This document shows, one piece after another, positions 16,742-25,628 of a stretch of DNA of 64,000 nt (within the stretch, counting starts at the first letter, position 1; the number at the start of each line of letters is the position of its first letter). Origin of the DNA: Anaerofustis butyriciformans (GTDB lineage: Bacteria; Bacillota; Clostridia; Eubacteriales; Anaerofustaceae); contig NZ_JAYFFH010000001.1 of assembly GCF_036289385.1 (NCBI RefSeq), positions 633,739-697,738 on the forward strand, written 5' to 3'. The notes below the pieces were generated by a model. That model was not told where the DNA came from, searched no databases, and worked only from the letters and a program-made list of their open reading frames with translations. The translations under genes and the position numbers were made by a program.

Positions 16742-16939
16742 AAATTCTTCAATATTCAATTTTCTATAATAATTTATTTATAAGAATAATTGGAGGATTA
16801 CACCAATAAATAAATTCATTACTAAATAAGTATAACTCTTTTTTAGATTATTGTAAATATAAAATTTATATTATATAATCAAAATATAAAATAGGACTAA
16901 ACAAATTATAAAAGCCCTTAAATAAAAGGAGGAAAATTT

Positions 16940-17191
16940 ATGATAGAATTCAAATTTGATACACAGCTTCTTATTGCCGGAGAAAATTTAGACGAAGATG
17001 AAATCCATGATTATATAACAAATAACTTTAAAGGAGACTGCCTGCTTGCAGTCGGAGATGAAAAATTAATAAAAATACACTTTCATACAAATGAGCCATG
17101 GGATGTATTAAAATATTGCAACTCTCTTGGCGACATACACGACATAGTAGTAGAAAATATGCAAAGACAAGCCGATGGTTTAAAAGGATAG
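16940..17191 (+). CDS. Stand-alone FakA/DAK middle-domain-like protein
   Basis: The 83-residue protein (FDTQLLIAGENLDEDEIHDY ... GDCLLAVGDEKLIKIHFHTNEPWDVLKYCNSLGDIHDIVVENMQRQ) matches the middle domain of fatty acid kinase FakA/YloV. The diagnostic run is VGDxxLIKxHxHTNxP followed by IxxENMxxQ. The DhaL kinase domain and the C-terminal domain are absent. Whether it works with a FakA elsewhere or with DegV/FakB proteins is open. A GGAGG site precedes the ATG and a terminator follows, so it is expressed alone. Confidence 0.8.
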   Translation: MIEFKFDTQLLIAGENLDEDEIHDYITNNFKGDCLLAVGDEKLIKIHFHTNEPWDVLKYCNSLGDIHDIVVENMQRQADGLKG

Positions 17192-17220
17192 AAGAATACG
17201 CTAAGCGTATTCTTTTTTCA
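17192..17220 (+). terminator. Terminator of the FakA-middle-like gene
   Basis: AAGAATACGCT / AGCGTATTCTT stem followed by TTTTTT. Confidence 0.85.
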
Positions 17221-17632
17221 TATTAAGTTCATTTTATTTTTTATTTTTACCACTTATTTTTTAGATACAATATAATCAAATATTCACATTTTAACAAACT
17301 TATTTCACACTTACCCTTTATAATAAGTTTCACAAAAGTATTTAAGAAGTTATATTATAGCAATATACCATAACTAATTTTATAATAAAGGACCCTATAA
17401 CTAATAATGCTCTAAATATAAATACTTTTTTAAATATTTGTTTTTTATTAAATCTCCTCTCAGTGTTTCAAATATACATTTTTATATCTTAAAAGATATA
17501 ATTGGGAAGAATTAATTAATTTACCAAAACCTAGGTAAAACCATTCTAAAATTCATTTTGGGAAATATATGCAAGTAAAATATTTTGTATCAACCTACAA
17601 GAACTATAATATAACCCTATTTAGAGAAGTAA
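17221..17632. other. 410-bp intergenic region without a recognisable gene
   Basis: No open frame with a ribosome-binding site was found. The only structure seen is a 9-bp inverted repeat AAACTTATT / AATAAGTTT around 17297-17332, with a 17-to-18-base spacer. Confidence 0.5.
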
Positions 17633-17658
17633 AAAAAAGCAGTTACAACTGCTTTTTT
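17633..17658. terminator. Terminator of eno
   Basis: AAAAAAGCAGTT / AACTGCTTTTTT stem adjoining the eno stop, with T-runs on both strands. Confidence 0.85.
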
Positions 17659-18962
17659 TATTTTAATCTTATATTAGTAAAAACATCTTTACCGATATAT
17701 CTTGCCTTACCCTTTAACTCTTCTTCAATTCTTAAAAGTCTGTTATATTTAGCAACTCTTTCACTTCTGCAAGGTGCTCCTGTTTTTATTTGTCCTGCAT
17801 TAAAACCAACAGCCAAATCAGCAATAAAAGTATCTTCCGTTTCACCTGACCTATGAGATACAACCGTTGTATAATTATTTTTTCTTGCTAAATTCATAGT
17901 TTCTAAAGTTTCGCTTAATGTTCCTATTTGATTTAATTTTATTAATATAGAGTTTGCAACCCCCATATCAATACCTTTTTTAAGTCTTTCTTTATTGGTT
18001 ACAAACAAATCATCTCCAACAAGCTGAACGCTGTTATTAAGTCTGTCACTTAAGAATTTCCAGCTTTCAAAATCATCTTCTGATATACCATCTTCAATAG
18101 ATATGATAGGATATTTACTGGTAAGTTTTTCATAATATGCTATCATCTCGCCGTATTTTCTTTCTTTTATTTCATAAAAATACGAATCAAGCTTTTTATC
18201 ATAAAGCTCACTGCTTGCCATATCAAGAGCTATATATACATCATCTCCCGGTTTATACCCTGCATTTTCAATAGCTTTCATTATAAGCATAATAGCTTCT
18301 TCCGCACTATCTACATCAGGGGCAAATCCTCCTTCATCACCAACAGAAACACTCATCATCTTCTCTATTAAAATGCCTCTTAATTTGTGATAGATTTCAC
18401 TGCCCATTCTTAAAGCATCTTTAAAAGTATCTGCACTATGAGGAAGTATCATAAATTCTTGAACATCTAAATTATTGTTTGCGTGTTTTCCACCGTTTAA
18501 AATATTCATCATAGGAACCGGAAGTAATGTCGCATCATTATTAGATAACTGCCCTATATAACTATATAAAGGAAGTTTTAAAGATTTGCTTACTGCATCG
18601 GCACAAGCAAGAGAAACGCCCAAAATTGCATTTGCACCAATATTTCCTTTATTCTTACTACCATCTATTTTACATAATGCAGCGTCAATATCATCTTGAT
18701 AAGCAGCATTCATTCCTATTAAATGCGCTTTAATATAATGATTTACATTTTCTACCGCTTTTAATACACCATTACCTACATATCTATTTTCATCTTTATC
18801 TCTAAGCTCAACAGCCTCAAACTCACCCGTTGAAGCACCTGAAGGAACAGCAGCCCTACCAATAGAACCATCTTCAAGAACTACATCAACTTCAACGGTA
18901 GGATTAGACCTTGAATCCAAAATCTCTCTGGCATAAATATCATTTATTTTTGTATTTTCCAA
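17658..18962 (-). CDS. eno: Enolase
   Basis: Converts 2-phosphoglycerate to phosphoenolpyruvate. The 434 residues contain INDIYAREILDSRSNPTVEV, the GASTGEFEAVELRD loop, the LPVPMMNILNGGKHANN segment, the Mg ligand region SIEDGISEDDFESW, and SHRSGETEDTFIADLAVG. The start is TTG, placed 8 bp after GGAGGAG. In many clostridia eno closes the gap-pgk-tpiA-gpmI-eno operon. Here it is separated from gpmI by about 4 kb of restriction-modification genes and so needs its own promoter. A weak TTGAGT / TATGGT pair lies upstream. Confidence 0.97.
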   Translation of the reverse strand: MENTKINDIYAREILDSRSNPTVEVDVVLEDGSIGRAAVPSGASTGEFEAVELRDKDENRYVGNGVLKAVENVNHYIKAHLIGMNAAYQDDIDAALCKIDGSKNKGNIGANAILGVSLACADAVSKSLKLPLYSYIGQLSNNDATLLPVPMMNILNGGKHANNNLDVQEFMILPHSADTFKDALRMGSEIYHKLRGILIEKMMSVSVGDEGGFAPDVDSAEEAIMLIMKAIENAGYKPGDDVYIALDMASSELYDKKLDSYFYEIKERKYGEMIAYYEKLTSKYPIISIEDGISEDDFESWKFLSDRLNNSVQLVGDDLFVTNKERLKKGIDMGVANSILIKLNQIGTLSETLETMNLARKNNYTTVVSHRSGETEDTFIADLAVGFNAGQIKTGAPCRSERVAKYNRLLRIEEELKGKARYIGKDVFTNIRLK

Positions 18963-19052
18963 AATATTTACTCCTCCTTTTTGTAAATATTTTTCTCTTT
19001 AAAATGAAATTTATACCATAAAATTTATATTATTAGACTCAAGAAATTAAAA

Positions 19053-19078
19053 AAATAACCACAATTTTGCGGTTATTT
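19053..19078 (-). terminator. Terminator of the restriction-modification genes
   Basis: AAATAACC / GGTTATTT stem followed on the minus strand by TTTTTTT, at the end of the HpaII-like gene and before eno. Confidence 0.75.
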
Positions 19079-20203
19079 TATAAATCTTATTTGGAGATTT
19101 AAGTTTATGTAGTATTCATTATTTTTTTTATACACTTCCGCAAAATTATGTCTTTTTGCACTTGCTTTTTCAAATTTTATATTATTTAAAAGGTATTCTT
19201 CAAATTCGTTTCTATTGTATAAATGATAACAAAGAACATCTCCATCTTCTTTTACTATAATATATCCACCTGTTGCATCTGCCTTACCCGTCCAAACTTT
19301 CCCAGGTAACATACCTAATGCGGATTCAGTTATAAATTTTTTAAATTTATAACTATAAAAAGGATGATTTTCTGACAAATCAAAATTTAATGGATTTTCT
19401 TCTATAATTTTATCTAATAATATTTTTATATTACTTACTCCTGTAGAATAATACTCTAGCAGCCTATTTGAAATAATACTCGGCAACATTGTATCAATTA
19501 AAATAAGATTATTTTTAAAATTTTTACCAGAAATATCAAAATATTTTAATTGAACATCTTTCGATAAAATATATCTTAATCGTTCTCCAATTGCTATTTC
19601 GTTTTTTTCGCCTTTTTTAGTTTTCTTTATATGAAACATAGAGTTTACTTTATTCATATCTTCATCAGTAAAATCACCATTTAATTTATAAATAAAATTA
19701 GTATTTTTCCCCGCATTTAAAAGCGTTGACGCTTTCCCTAATCTTGACTTTATACTAAAGCCCAAAGTTGGATTTATTCCTGTATGAAAATCATGTACTT
19801 TTATCGTAATATCAGATTTATCTTTAGATGGCGCCTTTAATTTAAAACAATGTATTTTATTTAAAAAATCAGTTATTTCAGGAACTGAAAATGTACCAGT
19901 ATTATTTTGATTAATTATCGTTTCTAACAAATATTTTGCTTTCTCACCAATATCAGACATATTTAATGTGCATATATATTTTCTGTCACTACTAAAGACT
20001 TCTATAATCTTTTTATTTTCATCTACAATAAAAAATAATGTACCATCTTTTTCATCTCTTATAATTTTAATAACTTCATAAAACACATCATCTATTCTGT
20101 TCAAATCACAATCGGCACCATATAATCTACCTTTTGACATCAAATACAAAAAAGTGTAAACTTCTGACCATTCCCCTTTATTTCCTTTTAATTCTTCTTT
20201 CAA
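19073..20203 (-). CDS. HpaII-family type II restriction endonuclease
   Basis: The 376-residue protein opens with KGNKGEWSEVYTFLYLMSKGRLYGAD and carries NPTLGFSIKSRLGKASTLLNAGKNTNFIY. Both blocks are the conserved parts of the HpaII endonuclease family (recognition CCGG). The second block contains the likely catalytic Lys and Ser residues of the PD-(D/E)XK-like core. It overlaps the methylase gene by 4 bp (ATGA type), the standard coupling in a type II restriction-modification operon. Specificity for CCGG is inferred from the family only. Confidence 0.8.
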   Translation of the reverse strand: MKEELKGNKGEWSEVYTFLYLMSKGRLYGADCDLNRIDDVFYEVIKIIRDEKDGTLFFIVDENKKIIEVFSSDRKYICTLNMSDIGEKAKYLLETIINQNNTGTFSVPEITDFLNKIHCFKLKAPSKDKSDITIKVHDFHTGINPTLGFSIKSRLGKASTLLNAGKNTNFIYKLNGDFTDEDMNKVNSMFHIKKTKKGEKNEIAIGERLRYILSKDVQLKYFDISGKNFKNNLILIDTMLPSIISNRLLEYYSTGVSNIKILLDKIIEENPLNFDLSENHPFYSYKFKKFITESALGMLPGKVWTGKADATGGYIIVKEDGDVLCYHLYNRNEFEEYLLNNIKFEKASAKRHNFAEVYKKNNEYYINLNLQIRFIK

Positions 20204-21204
20204 TTTAAAACCTCTATTATTTTTTTTGCAATTTCCTCAATAACATTTACGGTAACACTGTTTCCAAGCTGTTTATATAAATGTACATCTGCCAATGGTA
20301 ACACAAAATCATCTGGAAAGCCTTGAAGTCTTGCCCATTCTCTAGGAGTCATTCTTCTGATAAATTCGTCGTTTACATTACCTTTTATGTGTGTTACTGG
20401 AATTTTACTTGTTTGTCTCTCATCAACAATTAAGTTTCTCTCTCTTCCCATTCCTCCACAAACAATTGCTCCGGCAATATCAGTTTTTTCTCTTATTTGA
20501 TATCCAAAACCATTTCCCTTTGCTTCATGTCTTGCTTTATGCTTTCTTAAAGTTTCTAAATAAACATCACTTAAATAATATTTAACTGATACTTTTTTTT
20601 CTTCCATAATATCATAAATTACTTTTGTGTTATCTGTAGGTAACGGAAATTTAAAGTTAATAGGAGAAATATCATTCCTGAAAGCAACAATATAAATCCT
20701 TTCTCTATTTTGAGGCACACCAAAGTCCTTACTATTTAATATATCATAAAATACTTTATAACCTAAATCTTCAAATGTTTTTAAAATGACTTTTAATGTT
20801 TTCCCACGATCGTGATGTAATAATCCTTTTACATTTTCACAAAAAATAACTTTCGGCTTATGAAATTCACATATTCTAGCAACATCCAAAAATAATGTAC
20901 CTCTGCACATTCCTTTATAATCATCATTAAATCCCATTCTTTTCCCAGCCATACTAAAGGCTTGACAAGGAAAACCTGCAAGGCAAATGTCAAAAGCAGG
21001 TATACTTGATTCATCAATTTTTGTAATATCTCCAGCTATATTAAAATTATCTTTAAAATTTGATTTATAAGTTTTTTGTGCATATTCATCCCATTCTGAT
21101 ACAAAAACAGTTTCTATACTTTCTTTAAATGCTCTTTCAAAGCCTAACCTTATTCCACCTATTCCTGCAAACAAATCTATTGATTTATATTTAATCTCTT
21201 CCAT
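20200..21204 (-). CDS. C5-cytosine DNA methyltransferase
   Basis: All major motifs are present in order: I (IDLFAGIGGIRLGFE), IV with catalytic Cys (AGFPCQAFSMAGKRMGF), VI (ENVKGLL), VIII (QNRERIYIVAF), then a target recognition region at about residues 195-270, IX (REWARLQGFP) and X (QLGNSVTVNVIEEI). At 334 residues it matches the M.HpaII-size group. It protects the host from the overlapping HpaII-like nuclease. It overlaps vsr by 14 bp upstream. Confidence 0.95.
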   Translation of the reverse strand: MEEIKYKSIDLFAGIGGIRLGFERAFKESIETVFVSEWDEYAQKTYKSNFKDNFNIAGDITKIDESSIPAFDICLAGFPCQAFSMAGKRMGFNDDYKGMCRGTLFLDVARICEFHKPKVIFCENVKGLLHHDRGKTLKVILKTFEDLGYKVFYDILNSKDFGVPQNRERIYIVAFRNDISPINFKFPLPTDNTKVIYDIMEEKKVSVKYYLSDVYLETLRKHKARHEAKGNGFGYQIREKTDIAGAIVCGGMGRERNLIVDERQTSKIPVTHIKGNVNDEFIRRMTPREWARLQGFPDDFVLPLADVHLYKQLGNSVTVNVIEEIAKKIIEVLN

Positions 21205-21607
21205 TTTTTAACGTCCACTCTATAATATCTGCACATTGCTTTACGTTTTTTGATATTTCTTTACCCCAAAAACGTAAAACTATCCAACCTTCTTTTTCTA
21301 GTTTCTCCGTAACATATTTATCTCTTTGTATATTTTTTTCAATTTTAGAAATCCAAAATTTCTGATTATTTTTAAAATCATTTTTTTTGTTTTCCCAATC
21401 AAAACCATGCCAGAATTCACTATCACAAAAAACTGCTATTTTTTTACCTTTGAATACTATATCAGGTTTACCCAAAATCGAATTAACATTTTTTTGATAC
21501 CTTAATCCCCTACCCCATAACTCTTTTCTTAATATTAGTTCTATTTTTGTATCCTTATTCTTTATTTTAGACATATTATCATGTATCTGTTGTTTTGTCT
21601 TCTTCAT
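21191..21607 (-). CDS. vsr: Very short patch repair endonuclease (Vsr)
   Basis: 138 residues with MSKIKNKDTKIELILRKELWGRGLRYQKN, the catalytic KPDIVFKGKKIAVF segment, FWHG and GWIVLRFWGKEI. It corrects T:G mismatches made when 5-methylcytosine deaminates, and typically accompanies a C5 methylase. The zinc-ligand motif usual in E. coli Vsr (GCFWHGH) reads CDSEFWHGF here, a variant also known in Firmicutes. It is the first gene of the three-gene unit. Confidence 0.93.
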   Translation of the reverse strand: MKKTKQQIHDNMSKIKNKDTKIELILRKELWGRGLRYQKNVNSILGKPDIVFKGKKIAVFCDSEFWHGFDWENKKNDFKNNQKFWISKIEKNIQRDKYVTEKLEKEGWIVLRFWGKEISKNVKQCADIIEWTLKNGRD

Positions 21608-21642
21608 AAAATACCTTAAATTTTTTTAATTTTGCTCATACA

Positions 21643-21671
21643 AGAATAACACAAAAAAAAATAATGTTCAA
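21643..21671 (-). promoter_or_regulatory. Candidate promoter of vsr-methylase-endonuclease
   Basis: TTGAAC, a 17-bp spacer and TATTCT on the minus strand, between the upstream terminator and vsr. Confidence 0.45.
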
Positions 21672-21691
21672 TATCTTCAAATTTATTCAAT

Positions 21692-21717
21692 AAAAAAAGA
21701 GATCTAACTCTTTTTTT
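21692..21717 (-). terminator. Terminator separating the HTH genes from vsr
   Basis: AAAAAAAGAG / CTCTTTTTTT stem with 6-base loop, at the stop of the first HTH gene. Confidence 0.75.
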
Positions 21718-22021
21718 AGATTAAACCTTTAATTAATTTTGCAATATTATCTAATTGTTCTTTATTTAATTTCTTCAAATCATCAACTACTTCACCAATT
21801 TTTTCTGGATTATCATTTTCTATATCAAAAAATTCACTTGGAGAAATATTTAAAAAATCACAAATAGAAAAGAAAACAGACATAGACGGAAGAGCTTTCC
21901 CATTTTCAATATTATTAATATAACCTGGATTTTGACCTAAGGATAAACTCATATATCTTGCTGAAACACCTTTTTCTAACCTTAGCTTTGATAATCTATC
22001 TGCAAACTCATTTTTAAACAT
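21716..22021 (-). CDS. XRE-family HTH regulator
   Basis: This 101-residue protein has an N-terminal XRE helix-turn-helix (FADRLSKLRLEKGVSARYMSLSLGQNPGYINNIENGKALPSM across residues 6-47), followed by SICDFLNISPSEFFDIEN and a short helical tail. It is a close paralogue of the gene at 22348-22662. It could be a controller protein for the neighbouring restriction-modification genes, but a terminator separates it from vsr. Confidence 0.85.
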   Translation of the reverse strand: MFKNEFADRLSKLRLEKGVSARYMSLSLGQNPGYINNIENGKALPSMSVFFSICDFLNISPSEFFDIENDNPEKIGEVVDDLKKLNKEQLDNIAKLIKGLI

Positions 22022-22085
22022 GTTATCACCATAATTATTCTATTTTGTACTATAAGATTTTATTTAATTAAACATATTATTTTTT

Positions 22086-22328
22086 CTACTTCAATTCCTG
22101 CTCTAAACTATTAAACTCTTTTGTATCAAAAAATTGTGCTAAAGTTATATCAAGTCCATCACATATCATTTTTATTGTAATAATTGTAGGATTTTTACTT
22201 CTTCCATACAAAATACTTTTTAATGATGACGGAGGAATTGCACTTATATTTGCCAATTTATTTACTGATATATTTCTTTCATCACATAATTGTAATATTC
22301 TAAATTTAACGGCTTCTACTGTATTCAT
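22086..22328 (-). CDS. XRE-family HTH regulator
   Basis: About 80 residues: AVKFRILQLCDERNISVNKLANISAIPPSSLKSILYGRSKNPTIITIKMICDGLDITLAQFF is an almost complete XRE domain of the short Clostridium type. The ATG at 22328 follows an AAAGGA site and is preferred over the in-frame ATG at 22358, which would overlap the previous gene. It is the middle of three tandem HTH genes. Target unknown. Confidence 0.8.
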   Translation of the reverse strand: MNTVEAVKFRILQLCDERNISVNKLANISAIPPSSLKSILYGRSKNPTIITIKMICDGLDITLAQFFDTKEFNSLEQELK

Positions 22329-22347
22329 GTAATAATCCTTTATTTTA

Positions 22348-22662
22348 TTATGCTTCATTATTCATTCTTTTACATATATCCAATATTATTTTTAAATCAT
22401 CTTCATTCATCATGGACAAATATTTATTTATATCATTATATAAAATTGGTTCTTTTATTTTTTCATCAAAAAATACACTTGGTGTTACTCCAAGATAGTC
22501 ACAAATATATAAAAATTCTGTCATAGAAGGTAATGTTCTACCAGAAGCAATACTTTGAATATATCCTTTACTATGTCCCAAATCAGTACTCATTCTATAT
22601 TCTGATACATTTTTCTTTATTCTTAATTCTGTTATTCTTTTACTTATAAAATTTTTGTCCAT
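22348..22662 (-). CDS. XRE-family HTH regulator
   Basis: 104 residues: ISKRITELRIKKNVSEYRMSTDLGHSKGYIQSIASGRTLPSM, then YICDYLGVTPSVFFDE. It aligns end to end with the product of 21716-22021 (shared pattern YIxxIxxGxxLPSMxxFxxICDxLxxxPSxFFD), so the two are paralogues. It is the first gene of the minus-strand series and divergent from the SLOG gene. Confidence 0.85.
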   Translation of the reverse strand: MDKNFISKRITELRIKKNVSEYRMSTDLGHSKGYIQSIASGRTLPSMTEFLYICDYLGVTPSVFFDEKIKEPILYNDINKYLSMMNEDDLKIILDICKRMNNEA

Positions 22663-22730
22663 AATTTAACCTCTTTTGTATTATAGACGTTAAAAATATA
22701 TAATATTACTATTTAAATTATCTATTTTTA

Positions 22731-22759
22731 TTGATTATTACCGTTTAAAACGGTACAAT
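22731..22759 (+). promoter_or_regulatory. SLOG gene promoter with operator-like palindrome in the spacer
   Basis: TTGATT, a 17-bp spacer and TACAAT. The palindrome ACCGTTT-A-AAACGGT (22740-22754) fills the spacer. The position implies repression by a dimeric HTH protein, possibly one of the three encoded next door. Confidence 0.65.
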
Positions 22760-22791
22760 ATAAATATATTTTACGAAAGGACGGAAAAGGC

Positions 22792-23262
22792 ATGAAATCA
22801 AAAACCTGTTGTTTTAGCGGACATAGAAATATCCCCGCTGATAAAGAAGAAGAAATAAGAATAAAATTAATTGAAGAATTAGAAAAACTTATAAATAAAG
22901 GATATCGTTTTTTTGCTGCCGGAGGTGCTTTAGGATTTGATACAATGGCAGCAATAGAAGTTTTAAATTTAAGAAGAAAATACCCTCATATTAAATTAAT
23001 AATGGTTCTGCCTTGTAAAGACCAATCAAAATACTGGAATAAAGCAGATAAAAATATATATGAATTTATAAAAAAGCAAAGTGATAAAGTTGTATATACA
23101 TCAGAATATTACAAAGATAAAAGTTGTATTTTGGATAGAAACAGACTTTTAATTGATAATAGCAGTGTATGTATTACCTATAAAACAAAAAACACAGGAG
23201 GAACTTCTTATACAATAAATTATGCAAAAGAAAAAAATATTAAATTAATAAATTTAGCTTAA
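22792..23262 (+). CDS. SLOG-fold protein of the DUF1273/YpsA type
   Basis: 156 residues: CCFSGHRNIP at the start, the Rossmann-like loop FFAAGGALGFDTMAAIEVL, LIMVLPCKDQSKYW, and YKTKNTGGTSYTINYAKEKNI near the end. These are the DUF1273/YpsA signatures of the SLOG superfamily, whose members bind nucleotide-like ligands and often occur beside defence genes. It faces away from the HTH and restriction-modification genes across a shared regulatory region. The ligand is unknown. Confidence 0.85.
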   Translation: MKSKTCCFSGHRNIPADKEEEIRIKLIEELEKLINKGYRFFAAGGALGFDTMAAIEVLNLRRKYPHIKLIMVLPCKDQSKYWNKADKNIYEFIKKQSDKVVYTSEYYKDKSCILDRNRLLIDNSSVCITYKTKNTGGTSYTINYAKEKNIKLINLA

Positions 23263-23280
23263 ATATATTTTATAAAACAA

Positions 23281-23305
23281 AAAAAAGAGGCAAAGCCTCT
23301 TTTTT
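23281..23305. terminator. Bidirectional terminator between SLOG gene and gpmI
   Basis: AAAAAAGAGGC / GCCTCTTTTTT stem with AAA loop. Confidence 0.9.
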
Positions 23306-23312
23306 AATTCTC

Positions 23313-24827
23313 TTATTTTTCAACAAAAGATTTACCTGTCATTTCTTCAGGTTGTTCAATATCCATTAAGTCAAGTATTGTTGGAGCAACATCACATAAA
23401 GCAGCATCGTCTTTTACTCCTTTAATTAATTTGCTTTCAACTATACATTCAACTTTATTTGTTGTATGAGCTGTGAATGGTTTTCCATCTTCAAACATTA
23501 ATTCAGCGTTACCATGGTCAGCTGTAATAATAACATTGTAATCATTATTTTCAGCAGCTTCCATAACTTCACCAACACATTTATCAACAGCTTCAACGGC
23601 AGCTACAGCCGCATCGAATATACCTGTATGACCAACCATGTCACAATTTGCAAAGTTTACTGCAATAAAATCGTAATCTTTATTGTTAATTAAATCAACA
23701 AGTTTATCTTTTACTTCGTATGCACTCATTTCAGGTTTTAAGTCATATGTTGCAACTTTTGGAGAAGAAACTAAAACTCTGTCTTCACCTTTATATTCTG
23801 TTTCAACACCACCGTTAAAGAAATATGTTACATGAGCATATTTTTCTGTTTCGGCAATTCTAAGTTGAGTGTATCCGTTATTACTTAAGTATTCACCTAA
23901 AGTATTTGTAATAACTTGTGGTTTAAATGCGATTAATACGTTTTTAAAGCTTGCATCATAATTTGTGAATGTAACAAAAGTTAAATTCAAATCTTCTTCT
24001 CTATCAAAGCCGTCAAAATCATCTTCAACTAAAGCTCTTGTGATTTGTCTTGCTCTGTCAGGTCTGAAGTTAAAGAATATTACGCTGTCATTCTTAGAAA
24101 TTTTTGCATCTTCACAAACGATTGTAGGAAGAACAAATTCATCAGTAACATCATTATCATATGAATGTTGCATAGCTTCAGTAGCGCTATTAGCTTTTTC
24201 ACCGATACCATATACTAAAGCATCATATGCTTTTTTTGTTCTTTCCCATCTTGTATCTCTATCCATTGCATAGTATCTTCCTGATACTACACCAATTTTA
24301 CCTACACCGATTTCTTTGATTTTTTCTTCAAGTTCTTCAATGTAGCCTTTACCACTTTTTGGAGGAGTATCTCTTCCGTCCATATAGCAATGAACATAAA
24401 CTTTTTCTAAACCTTGTCTTTTAGCAAGTTCAAGTAAAGCATATAAATGTTCATTAGAAGAGTGAACACCACCGTCAGATACAAGACCCATTAAATGAAG
24501 AGCTGAGCCGTTATCTTTAACATTTTGAACAGCTTTTAAAAATTCTTCATTTTCAAAGAAATCACCGTCTTTTATAGACTTTGTAATTCTTGTTAGTTCT
24601 TGATATACGATTCTTCCTGCACCTAAGTTTAAATGACCAACTTCACTGTTACCCATTTGCCCGTCAGGAAGACCAACACTTTCTCCACTACAATTTAATA
24701 ATAAATGAGGATTGTTTTCCCATAATTTATCTAAATTTGGAGTGTTGGCACTATAAACGGCATTTCCTTCATGTTTTGTTGAAAATCCAAATCCGTCTAA
24801 AATCATTAATAATACTTTATTACTCAT
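23313..24827 (-). CDS. gpmI: 2,3-bisphosphoglycerate-independent phosphoglycerate mutase
   Basis: Interconverts 3- and 2-phosphoglycerate with two metal ions. LLMILDGFGF, the catalytic serine loop MGNSEVGHLNLGAGR, HCYMDGRDTPPKSG, FNFRPDRARQITRAL and ITADHGNAELM are all present. The ATG at 24827 is preferred to an in-frame GTG at 24836, because that GTG lies inside the AGGTGG ribosome-binding site. The start lies 12 bp after the tpiA stop. Confidence 0.97.
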   Translation of the reverse strand: MSNKVLLMILDGFGFSTKHEGNAVYSANTPNLDKLWENNPHLLLNCSGESVGLPDGQMGNSEVGHLNLGAGRIVYQELTRITKSIKDGDFFENEEFLKAVQNVKDNGSALHLMGLVSDGGVHSSNEHLYALLELAKRQGLEKVYVHCYMDGRDTPPKSGKGYIEELEEKIKEIGVGKIGVVSGRYYAMDRDTRWERTKKAYDALVYGIGEKANSATEAMQHSYDNDVTDEFVLPTIVCEDAKISKNDSVIFFNFRPDRARQITRALVEDDFDGFDREEDLNLTFVTFTNYDASFKNVLIAFKPQVITNTLGEYLSNNGYTQLRIAETEKYAHVTYFFNGGVETEYKGEDRVLVSSPKVATYDLKPEMSAYEVKDKLVDLINNKDYDFIAVNFANCDMVGHTGIFDAAVAAVEAVDKCVGEVMEAAENNDYNVIITADHGNAELMFEDGKPFTAHTTNKVECIVESKLIKGVKDDAALCDVAPTILDLMDIEQPEEMTGKSFVEK

Positions 24828-24839
24828 TAATTCCACCTA

Positions 24840-25595
24840 TTATAGTTCTTTGTAGTTTACAAGTGTAACAAAATCAGCTTTTAAGCTTGCTCCACCAACT
24901 AAAGCACCGTCGATGTCGCTCATAGACATTAAAGCTTTTACGTTACCTGCGTTAACACTACCACCGTAAAGAATTCTCATTGCTTCTGCAACTTCTTCAC
25001 CAAGTAATTCTTTAACAAGGCTTCTAATGTAACCGCAAGCTTCGTTAGCTTGTTCATCAGTAGCTGTTTTACCTGTACCGATAGCCCAAACTGGTTCATA
25101 AGCAAGAATAATTTTCTTAGCATCTTCAGCTGAGATACCTTCAAGTAATTTTGTTGTTTGTTCTTTTAATACATCAAAAGCTTTTCCGCTTTCTCTTTCT
25201 TCTAGTGTTTCACCAACACATGGAATTGGAATTAAGCCTTTTGCTAAAGCTTTCTTTGTTTTTTTGTTTACGCCTTCATCAGTTTCGTTGAAGTATTGTC
25301 TTCTTTCACTGTGACCGATGATTACATATTTACAACCAGCTTCAATAATCATATCAGCTGTTACTTCACCTGTGTAAGCACCACTATCTTCAAAATAAAT
25401 ATTTTGAGCACCGATACCAACATTAGTACCTTTTGTAGCTTCAACAGCAGCAGGAATTGTCATATAAGTTGGGCAAATTACAACTTCAGGATCTGCTACA
25501 TTGATTTTATCTAAAAATTCATTAAAAAATTCTTTTGCTTCGGCAGCTGTTTTGTTCATTTTCCAGTTTCCGGCAATTACTGTTTTTCTTGACAT
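24840..25595 (-). CDS. tpiA: Triosephosphate isomerase
   Basis: 251 residues: GNWKMNKT, catalytic His in VIIGHSERRQYF, catalytic Glu in LAYEPVWAIGTGKTA, and phosphate loop GGSVNAGN. It interconverts glyceraldehyde-3-phosphate and dihydroxyacetone phosphate. It is between pgk (33 bp) and gpmI (12 bp) in one transcript. Confidence 0.98.
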   Translation of the reverse strand: MSRKTVIAGNWKMNKTAAEAKEFFNEFLDKINVADPEVVICPTYMTIPAAVEATKGTNVGIGAQNIYFEDSGAYTGEVTADMIIEAGCKYVIIGHSERRQYFNETDEGVNKKTKKALAKGLIPIPCVGETLEERESGKAFDVLKEQTTKLLEGISAEDAKKIILAYEPVWAIGTGKTATDEQANEACGYIRSLVKELLGEEVAEAMRILYGGSVNAGNVKALMSMSDIDGALVGGASLKADFVTLVNYKEL

Positions 25596-25628
25596 TTTAT
25601 ATATTTCTCCTTTAATTACTAAAATTGT

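Noticed and set aside
17569..17856. Plus-strand open frame overlapping the end of eno
   Set aside because: Runs through the eno terminator and antisense to conserved eno codons.
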